From: Gemmatimonadota bacterium
GTDB lineage: Bacteria; Gemmatimonadota; Gemmatimonadetes; Gemmatimonadales; GWC2-71-9
Assembly: GCA_003222085.1 (NCBI GenBank)
Contig: QHUK01000047.1
Span: forward strand, 1-35,845
Reading direction: 5' to 3'
DNA: 35,845 nucleotides
The position numbers and the translations under genes are program-made. Positions 30,266-35,845 of this stretch are shown here, piece after piece (position 1 is the stretch's first letter; every line of letters begins with the position of its first letter). The notes below the pieces were generated by a model. That model saw only the letters and a program-made list of their open reading frames with translations, was not told the origin of the DNA and made no database searches.

Positions 30266-32538
30266 GCGCGGAACTCCACGATGGTGACGCCATGTCCGCC
30301 CTGATTCGGCGGCGCAAAGCCGAAGCGCGTGACGCGTGAGTCGGCGGCGAGCCGCTCGTGCACGAACTGACGCAGGGCCCCGGTGCCCTTACCATGAATC
30401 ACGCGGAGATACGGCAAATCGGCCGACACGGCATCGTCGAGGGCCTTGACGAGCAGCGGCTCGGCTTCGGCAACGCGGAGGCCGATGAGGGAGATCTCCG
30501 CAGCCGCGTCGACGGACGGTGCGCGAGCGGTGGAGGGCGGTCGAGGATGGTGGAGGGCGGTGGAGGGAGAGGCCTTACGTGCGCCCTTCAGCTCGTCCAG
30601 CGACATCCACCCTTCCCTGGCCGGATCCCCGGCCGTTTCCCCGGCCGTTTGTTCGATTGCTTTTTCTACGAGCCGCCGCGCTTCTTTCGCCGTCGCCTCG
30701 TCTACCGCGGCGCGCGCCCGGCCGAGCGCTTCTTCGACCTTGCGGCGGGCTTCCAGGAGGTAGGCCCGCGCCTGCTCGCGCGCCTGGCGTTCGAGCCCCG
30801 ACGCGCGCGCCTTCACCTCCTGTTCGCGTGCGGCTACCTCGGTGGCCCGAGTCTCGACCCGCTCGGCGTCGGCACGGAGCGCAGAGTCGCGGGCGGCGAG
30901 CTCTTGCTCACGGGCCTCGAGCTCCCGGGCGCGCGCCTCGACGGAGGCCAGGAGCGCGTCGAGCGTGCGCTCGGCGCGGGGCACGGCGCGCTCCGCGATC
31001 TCCAGGACCGGAGCGGCGACCCCGAGGCGGCGCGCGATAGCCAGCCCGTAGGAGCGACCCGGTACGCCCTTGAGCAGGCGATAGGTGGGGGTCAACGTCT
31101 CGGCGTCGAACTGAAGCGACGCGTTCACGATCCCCACGGTGTCGGCGGCGAGCTGCTTCAAGGCACCCAGGTGAGTCGTCGCCAGCGTCACCGCGCGACG
31201 ACGGGTGAGCGTCTGCAATACCGCCGTCGCTAGCGCGCCACCCTCGGCCGGGTCGGTGCCGCTGCCGATCTCGTCGAGCAGAATCAGCGATCCGGCACCC
31301 GCCCGGTCGAGAATGTCTCGCAGGACAGCCACGTGGGCGGAAAACGTGGACAGGCTCGCCGCGATCGACTGCCGATCGCCGATGTCCGCGAACACGTCGG
31401 TGAATACCGGAAGCACGGATTGCGGACCGATGGGCGGGATGATGCCGCTCTGCGCCATGAGGACGAGCAGGCCCACGGCTTTGATCAGCACCGTCTTGCC
31501 ACCAGTGTTTGGCCCGGAGACCAGCACGGTGAATTCGTCAGGTGCCAGGACGAGATCGAAGGGAACGGCATCGGGGACGAGCAGCGGGTGCCTGCCGCCG
31601 CGGATCTCCAGCGCACCCGGGCCGATCGACGGCGCGAAGCCGTTCACCTCCACCGCGTACCGCGCCCGAGCGCACAGGTCGTCAAACGCGATGCACATCT
31701 CCCACGCGGCGGCAATCGCCTCGCTCTCGGGGCGCAACAGCTCGGTGAGGTCCCGCAGCACCTGCAGGACTTCGCGCTGCTGCGCACCCTCCGCCGCGCG
31801 CAGGGCGTTGCCGAGCTCGATCACTTCCGGCGGCTCGACGAACACCGTGGCCCGCGTCGCGGACTCGTCGTGCACGATGCCGCCGATCCGGGCCCGCGCC
31901 GTGCTGCGCACGGGGATCACGTAGCGGCCTTCGCGCACCGTGACGGCGGCATCGGGCGCACGCTCGGCGGGATCGAGGGCGGCGAGCATGGCTTCGAGCT
32001 TCTGGACCAGCCGAGCGCGTGCGTCACGAACGGAGCGGCGGGCGTGCGCAAGCCCGCGCGACGCACCATCCAGCACCTGACCGTCGCCGTCGAGCGAAGC
32101 GGCAAGCCGCTGCTCCAGTGCCTTCGGGGGAAGCTTCACGCGGAGCGCCGCGGTCCGCGGCGCGTCGGTCTCGAGGCGCGCGAGCTCGGCAGCCACGACG
32201 CGCGCGGCCACCAGCGTGCGGCCTACGCCTGCCAGCGCCGCTCCCTCGAGTGCGCTCCCCGGCACGCCCAGCAGCTCGACCACAGCCGCGATGTCGGGGA
32301 CGGGCTCGGCGCGGATGCCGTCGTCGGTGAGCAGCAGGGCGGCGAGCTCCGCCACCTGCGCGAGGGCGTCGCGGACGGTGCCGGGATCGGTGGAGGGGAC
32401 GCGGTGGGTCACGCGCGCGGCGCCAAGCGGTCCCACGGCATGCGCCGCCACTCGCTCCAGCGCGGCCGGGAACTCGAGCGTCTCCAGGACTCCAGGGGTC
32501 CGTGGGCTGGCGCCCGGCGTCGGTGCCCCACCGGTCAT
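30262..32538 (-). CDS. mutS2: MutS2 endonuclease/ATPase
   Basis: MutS2 acts on branched DNA and/or collided ribosomes, depending on the organism; here the role is not visible. The 758 residues contain the MutS core, Walker A GPNTGGKT, Walker B LILLDEIGSGTDP, a long coiled coil and a C-terminal Smr domain with HGKGTGALRQFVHERL. A decamer repeat encodes the linker (about residues 656-671) before the Smr domain. ATG 32538 overlaps yqeY as ATGA; GTGA joins it to dnaG. Confidence 0.96.
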   Translation of the reverse strand: MTGGAPTPGASPRTPGVLETLEFPAALERVAAHAVGPLGAARVTHRVPSTDPGTVRDALAQVAELAALLLTDDGIRAEPVPDIAAVVELLGVPGSALEGAALAGVGRTLVAARVVAAELARLETDAPRTAALRVKLPPKALEQRLAASLDGDGQVLDGASRGLAHARRSVRDARARLVQKLEAMLAALDPAERAPDAAVTVREGRYVIPVRSTARARIGGIVHDESATRATVFVEPPEVIELGNALRAAEGAQQREVLQVLRDLTELLRPESEAIAAAWEMCIAFDDLCARARYAVEVNGFAPSIGPGALEIRGGRHPLLVPDAVPFDLVLAPDEFTVLVSGPNTGGKTVLIKAVGLLVLMAQSGIIPPIGPQSVLPVFTDVFADIGDRQSIAASLSTFSAHVAVLRDILDRAGAGSLILLDEIGSGTDPAEGGALATAVLQTLTRRRAVTLATTHLGALKQLAADTVGIVNASLQFDAETLTPTYRLLKGVPGRSYGLAIARRLGVAAPVLEIAERAVPRAERTLDALLASVEARARELEAREQELAARDSALRADAERVETRATEVAAREQEVKARASGLERQAREQARAYLLEARRKVEEALGRARAAVDEATAKEARRLVEKAIEQTAGETAGDPAREGWMSLDELKGARKASPSTALHHPRPPSTARAPSVDAAAEISLIGLRVAEAEPLLVKALDDAVSADLPYLRVIHGKGTGALRQFVHERLAADSRVTRFGFAPPNQGGHGVTIVEFRA
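30528..30570 (+). repeat. decamer repeat inside mutS2
   Basis: Ten-base steps on the plus strand: TGGAGGGCGG, TCGAGGATGG, TGGAGGGCGG, TGGAGGGAGA. It is in frame and encodes STALHHPRPPSTARA between the coiled coil and the Smr domain. It is more degenerate than the dnaG copy. Confidence 0.75.
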
Positions 32539-32978
32539 ACGGTCGTCGCCAGCTCCTCGCGAGCGATCTGGTTCACAACCTTTCCGTCGGCGCGACCCTT
32601 GAATTGCGGCATCACCTGCCCCATGACCTTGCCCACGTCCTTGGCTCCCCCGGCGATGGCGGCGCGCACGGCGCGACGGATCTCTTCCGGGTCGATCGCC
32701 GCGGGGAGAAACTCTTCCAGTGCCTTCACCTCGGCCAGTTCCACGGCGGCCCGATCGGCACGGCCCCCGGCGTTGAACTGTTCGGCCGCCTCCCGGCGCC
32801 GCCTCATCCCCCGGCGCAGGACCTCGGCCGCCTCCTCGTCGGAGGGGGAGTGCTGGAGCTCGAATTCGCGGTTCTTGAGGTCTGCGAGGATGGTGGAGAG
32901 GAGTAGCGTGCGCGCCTGATCGCGGTCTTTGCGAGCTTGGTTCATCGCGGCGCGGAGCCGCTCGGTCAAGCTCGCCAT
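32535..32978 (-). CDS. GatB/YqeY family protein
   Basis: The 147 residues match YqeY over full length: SLTERLRAAMNQARKDRDQ, LLLSTILADLKNREFE, LEEFLPAAIDPEEI and the C-terminal GKVMGQVMPQFKGRADGKVVNQI. The family resembles the tail domain of the amidotransferase GatB; its role is unclear. ATG 32978 lies one base after the stop of a 20-codon reading frame and has no ribosome-binding site of its own, so translation is probably coupled to it. Confidence 0.93.
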   Translation of the reverse strand: MASLTERLRAAMNQARKDRDQARTLLLSTILADLKNREFELQHSPSDEEAAEVLRRGMRRRREAAEQFNAGGRADRAAVELAEVKALEEFLPAAIDPEEIRRAVRAAIAGGAKDVGKVMGQVMPQFKGRADGKVVNQIAREELATTV

Positions 32979-32979
32979 G

Positions 32980-33042
32980 TCAAACCGCGCGCATGCGCTG
33001 GCTCTTGCCGCGCGCTGCACGCCTGTTGTGCTTTTTGGGCAT
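32980..33042 (-). CDS. 20-residue basic microprotein upstream of yqeY
   Basis: ATG 33042 opens a frame of 20 codons (MPKKHNRRAARGKSQRMRAV) with 9 Lys/Arg/His-rich basic positions. GAGAGG stands about two bases upstream of the ATG region as a ribosome-binding site (GAGAGGGTATG). The stop lies one base before the yqeY ATG. In many bacteria rpsU occupies this slot before yqeY-dnaG, and no S21 gene is present here. I do not recognise the peptide; it could be a small ribosomal or RNA-binding protein or a leader peptide coupling translation to yqeY. Confidence 0.5.
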   Translation of the reverse strand: MPKKHNRRAARGKSQRMRAV

Positions 33043-33111
33043 ACCCTCTCAGGTAACTATGATGGACAGAAAAACTTAGTCGCACGGATTCCGACAGGCA
33101 ACCGGCGCGCG

Positions 33112-33453
33112 TCATCCGGGCGGCCACGTCATCGGCCGGCCGCCGAGCACGTGCAGGTGCAAGTGGAACACGGTTTGGCCGCCGTCGGGATTCGTGTTCA
33201 CGACGACCCGAAACCCCTTTTGGGCGAGTCCCAGTTCCCGCGCCAAGTCGCGCGCGAAGCCAAGCAGCTTGCCGAGGAGGGCGGCGTCCTTCGCGTCGTT
33301 GAGGGTCGCGACGTGGTGGGTTGGGATCACCAGCACGTGCGTCGGCGCCTGCGGGTTCGCGTCCTGGAACGCCAGCATGCCGTCGCCACGCTTGACGACC
33401 GTCGCCGCGATGTCGCCCGCGGCGATTTTGCAAAAGACGCACCCTCCCGGCAT
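33112..33453 (-). CDS. HIT-family nucleotide hydrolase/transferase
   Basis: The 113 residues are a complete HIT domain: CVFCKIAAGDI at the start, VIPTHHVATLND, and the histidine triad HLHLHVLGG near the end. HINT-type proteins hydrolyse nucleoside phosphoramidates. ATG 33453 has GGAGGGG three bases upstream. The 48-bp gap to dnaJ contains a 6-bp GCCCCG/CGGGGC hairpin without T tract. Confidence 0.93.
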   Translation of the reverse strand: MPGGCVFCKIAAGDIAATVVKRGDGMLAFQDANPQAPTHVLVIPTHHVATLNDAKDAALLGKLLGFARDLARELGLAQKGFRVVVNTNPDGGQTVFHLHLHVLGGRPMTWPPG

Positions 33454-33501
33454 GGTCCCCTCCCGTGGCGCCCCGCGCTGATGGACGGGGCTCGGGGTCA
33501 G

Positions 33502-34653
33502 CTAGCGTCCGAATGCTTGGCGCAGCTGCTCCCAGAATTTCTTGCCCGCGTGTCCTTCCGAAGGCGGTGCGCTCTCGATCTTGGCGAGTTGCTCGAGCAC
33601 GGCGCGTTGCTCCGGTGTCAGCTTGAGCGGGGTCCACACGTGGACGCGAACGTGCAGGTCGCCGCGCCCCGCCTCACCCACCCGCGGCAGGCCCTTCCCG
33701 CGCAGCCGGTAGACGGTGCCGGTTTGCGTACCCGGTTGGATCTCGAGCGCGGAGTCACCGTACGGGGTCGGGACCTCGACCTCGGCGCCGAGGGCCGCCT
33801 GCGTGAACGAGATCGGCAGGTCGTACACCAGGTCGTCGCCCTGACGCTCGAAGCGGGGATCTTCGGCGATGTCGAGCACGGCGATCAGGTCGCCCGCCGG
33901 ACCGTTGCGCGCGCCCGGGGCCCCATGCCCGCGCATCGTGAGGTAATGATGGTCGGCGACGCCGGCGGGGACGTTGATCTCCAGCTCCTTTTCGACGCGG
34001 ACGCGGCCATCGCCTTGACACTTCGGGCACGGCTCGGGGATCACGGTACCTTCGCCGTCGCACCTCGGGCACGGCGAGACCGACACGAACTGTCCGAACA
34101 TCGAGCGCGCCGCCCGGCGCACTTCGCCCGTGCCCGCGCACGTGGCGCATCGGGTGGCGGCACTCCCCGGGGCCGCCCCATTGCCGCCGCACGCCGCGCA
34201 ACGTTCCAGGGTCCGGACTTTGAGTTTCTTGGTCGTGCCAGTGGCGACTTCGGCGAGACTGAGCTTCAGCGTGACCTTCAGGTCCTGCCCGCGGCGACGC
34301 TCGCCGCGCGCCCGCTCGCCGCCGCCGAAGAACGCGTCGAACCCGCCGAGTCCGCCCAAGTCCCGCATGAAGATGTTGAGCGCTTCCGACAGGTCGAAGT
34401 GGGCGAACCCGCCGCTCGCACCACGACGCAGTCCCGCCGCGCCGTAGCGATCGTACGTGGCGCGCTGCTCGGGATCGCGCAACACTTCGTACGCTTCGGT
34501 GATCTCTTTGAACTTCTCCTCCGCAGCCACCTTGTCGCCGGCGGCGACGCGATCGGGATGGCACTGCATCGCGAGCCGACGGTAGGCCTTCTTGATCTCG
34601 GCCTCGTCCGCATCGCGTTGCACCCCGAGGATGGAGTAGTAGTCGCGCGTCAC
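33502..34653 (-). CDS. dnaJ: chaperone DnaJ
   Basis: DnaJ stimulates the ATPase of DnaK. The 383 residues have a J domain with HPD (32-34), a Gly/Phe-containing region, four CxxCxGxG zinc repeats (CAACGGNG, CATCAGTG, CPRCDGEG, CPKCQGDG) and the C-terminal substrate domains. GTG 34653 overlaps the hrcA stop as GTGA. grpE and dnaK, often between hrcA and dnaJ, are absent here. Confidence 0.97.
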   Translation of the reverse strand: MTRDYYSILGVQRDADEAEIKKAYRRLAMQCHPDRVAAGDKVAAEEKFKEITEAYEVLRDPEQRATYDRYGAAGLRRGASGGFAHFDLSEALNIFMRDLGGLGGFDAFFGGGERARGERRRGQDLKVTLKLSLAEVATGTTKKLKVRTLERCAACGGNGAAPGSAATRCATCAGTGEVRRAARSMFGQFVSVSPCPRCDGEGTVIPEPCPKCQGDGRVRVEKELEINVPAGVADHHYLTMRGHGAPGARNGPAGDLIAVLDIAEDPRFERQGDDLVYDLPISFTQAALGAEVEVPTPYGDSALEIQPGTQTGTVYRLRGKGLPRVGEAGRGDLHVRVHVWTPLKLTPEQRAVLEQLAKIESAPPSEGHAGKKFWEQLRQAFGR

Positions 34654-35690
34654 TCGAGCAGCTCACCCACGAGACGACTGGTGTGGTCGACGAGCGCGAC
34701 GATCTTGTCGTACGGCATTCTGGTGGGACCCATGACCCCGATCACACCCGCGAGCGGCCCGAGACGGTACGACGCGGTCACCAGCGTGAAAGGCGCGAGC
34801 GTCGCAGCTTCGTGCTCGCTGCCGATCGTGATGGTGAGCCCCTGGCCAAGGCGCCTCGCCAACGCCTCGCGCAGTATCTCGCGGCGCTCCGTGACCTCCA
34901 TGAGCCCCTGCAGCCGCTCCTTGGTAGCGAATTCCGGCTGCCCGGCGAGGAGCTGCGCGCTGCCCAGCAGGACCCCGCCGGGGGCGACGCCCGTCGCGGG
35001 AACGTCGAACAGGTCGTCCGCTTCCTGAATGAAGATGTTCAGGAGCTCGCTCGAATCCGGGTCGGGGGCGGCATCGCGAAGCCGCTCGGAGAGCGTGGCC
35101 CGGATCTCCCGCAGGCGCAGGCCAGCCAGGCGCTCGTTCAGGACGAGGGCGACCTGCCCCAGGACCTCGGGCGCCATTACGGCGGGGACCTCGACGAAAA
35201 TCGTGCGCACGGCACCGCTCTTGAGGGTCAGCACCAGCAGCAGCCGATCGGAGCCCGCCTGCAACAGGTCGAGGCCCTCGAGCACCGCTTCGTCGAGCGT
35301 GGGGACCACTGCGACGCCCAGCTCCTTCGTGAGCACACCGAGCACTTGCGCGGCCCGCTGGAGGATCTGATCCACCGCGCTCCGGTCGGAGAGCTCTTCA
35401 CGGATCTGATGCGAGTCGGATGCCGACACCTGCGCCAGGCGCATGAGCGAGTTCACATATACGCGGTAGGCGAGATCCGTGGGGATGCGACCTGCGGAGG
35501 TGTGAGGGTGATACAGGTACCCTTTCTCCTCGAGAGCGCTCATCGTGTTGCGGATTGTGGCGGGGGACAGTGCCAGGCCGAACCGTCTGGCAATAGTTCG
35601 GCTGCCCGCCGGTTCGGCGGTTTCGACGTAGGTCTCGATCACCGCTTCGAGGACCTGACGCTCGCGCTCGTTTAGGGAGGCCACTATCAC
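34650..35690 (-). CDS. hrcA: heat-inducible transcription repressor HrcA
   Basis: HrcA represses chaperone genes at CIRCE operators. The 346 residues carry the winged helix (LNERERQVLEAVIETYVET, SPATIRNTMSALEEKGYLYHPHTSAGRIPT) and the family C-terminal part ending GVMGPTRMPYDKIVALVDHTS. I start at GTG 35690; the longer frame from GTG 35733 would begin upstream of the likely transcription start. I see no full CIRCE element before it. It is coupled to dnaJ by GTGA. Confidence 0.95.
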   Translation of the reverse strand: MIVASLNERERQVLEAVIETYVETAEPAGSRTIARRFGLALSPATIRNTMSALEEKGYLYHPHTSAGRIPTDLAYRVYVNSLMRLAQVSASDSHQIREELSDRSAVDQILQRAAQVLGVLTKELGVAVVPTLDEAVLEGLDLLQAGSDRLLLVLTLKSGAVRTIFVEVPAVMAPEVLGQVALVLNERLAGLRLREIRATLSERLRDAAPDPDSSELLNIFIQEADDLFDVPATGVAPGGVLLGSAQLLAGQPEFATKERLQGLMEVTERREILREALARRLGQGLTITIGSEHEAATLAPFTLVTASYRLGPLAGVIGVMGPTRMPYDKIVALVDHTSRLVGELLE

Positions 35691-35712
35691 GCTCAAGCTC
35701 TTACCTGCAAAC

Positions 35713-35742
35713 AATTTAGCTCGCTCTCCCAGCACCGGTCAA
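35713..35742 (-). promoter_or_regulatory. putative sigma-70-type promoter for hrcA-dnaJ
   Basis: On the minus strand TTGACC (35742-35737, five of six consensus bases), an 18-bp spacer and TAAATT (35718-35713, four of six) stand 22 bases before the hrcA GTG. The element lies in the last codons of hemW, and the hemW stop codon TAA is part of the -10 box. Confidence 0.5.
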
Positions 35743-35845
35743 GTCGCGGACCAGGGCGTCGAGGCGGAGCCAGCCTTCGAGCCTGCATACCAAGCGCTCA
35801 TCCCTAATCTCCACCCAGCCCCGTTCCACCCACTGGTCGATAAAG
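35716..35845 (-). CDS. hemW: C-terminal end of HemW-like radical SAM protein, cut by window edge
   Basis: The last 42 codons of a gene entering from the right are open to the edge: FIDQWVERGWVEIRDERLVC, then RLEGWLRLDALVRDLTGAGR and the stop TAA at 35716-35718. The pattern 'RL...GWL.LDALVRDL' is the C-terminus of HemW/coproporphyrinogen-oxidase-like proteins, which often precede hrcA. HemW is involved in heme delivery in other bacteria. Only the tail is seen, so the call rests on this and on gene order. Confidence 0.7.
   Translation of the reverse strand, partial: FIDQWVERGWVEIRDERLVCRLEGWLRLDALVRDLTGAGRAS

Noticed and set aside
32535..33111. rpsU (ribosomal protein S21) between HIT and yqeY
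   Set aside because: No frame in this stretch encodes the S21 pattern; only the 20-codon basic peptide is present.
35713..35743. CIRCE operator before hrcA
   Set aside because: Only one half-site resembles the consensus (seven of nine); the other half matches at two positions.

Overview
The window looks like chromosomal DNA of a GC-rich, Gram-negative bacterium. Envelope proteins sit at the left edge: a secreted SGNH hydrolase and a signal-peptide protein ending in Phe, as outer-membrane barrels do. Gene content and order (hemW-hrcA-dnaJ-HIT-yqeY-mutS2-dnaG-recJ; infC-rpmI-rplT-pheS-pheT-zapA-rny-folD-xseA-xseB-ispA-dxs-nadK-recN) suggest Gemmatimonadota or a related uncultured lineage. This is inference; no rRNA or other taxonomic marker is present. 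I see no tRNA, rRNA, IS element, prophage or CRISPR array.

Layout. On the plus strand, 1-1067 is the 3' part of an SGNH hydrolase gene, followed by an intrinsic terminator and an outer-membrane-like protein (1137-2681). Everything else, 2608-35845, is on the minus strand: about 35 genes in one direction with almost no spacing. Most junctions are 4-bp ATGA/GTGA overlaps. In transcription order (right to left): hemW (end), hrcA, dnaJ, a HIT protein, a 20-residue basic microprotein, yqeY, mutS2, dnaG, a zinc-ribbon coiled-coil protein, recJ, rsmD, coaD, pta, an RsbV/RsbW/RsbU-type partner-switching trio, rsmA(ksgA), rex, arginine deiminase, a DnaQ-type exonuclease, a metallo-beta-lactamase-fold hydrolase, infC-rpmI-rplT, pheS-pheT, a coiled-coil ZapB-like protein, zapA, rny, folD, xseA-xseB, a prenyl synthase, dxs, nadK and recN. 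The genes cover heat-shock control, DNA replication and repair, translation, cell division, isoprenoid and NAD(P) metabolism, plus a redox/fermentation group (pta, rex, arginine deiminase).

The unusual layer is short-period repeat DNA. Three heptamer families (units CGGAACG, CGGATGA and CGGATTG, sharing a CGGA core) form inverted repeats. They sit in most of the few real gaps of the gene array (ispA/dxs, zapA/rny, infC/rpmI, infC leader, exonuclease/MBL, recJ/rsmD), and one pair lies in frame inside rsmA. An octamer palindrome with the same CGGA core lies in frame in pheT. A decamer repeat lies in frame in recN, dnaG and mutS2, and G8 runs encode polyglycine in the RsbU-like gene, the ZapB-like gene and (more weakly) the exonuclease. 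I regard this repeat set as the best candidate for something undescribed.

Other regulatory signals: a perfect Rex operator abutting the rex start codon and containing the stop codon of rsmA; a terminator-like hairpin just before the infC ribosome-binding site with a non-AUG infC start; and a promoter-like element for hrcA inside the end of hemW.
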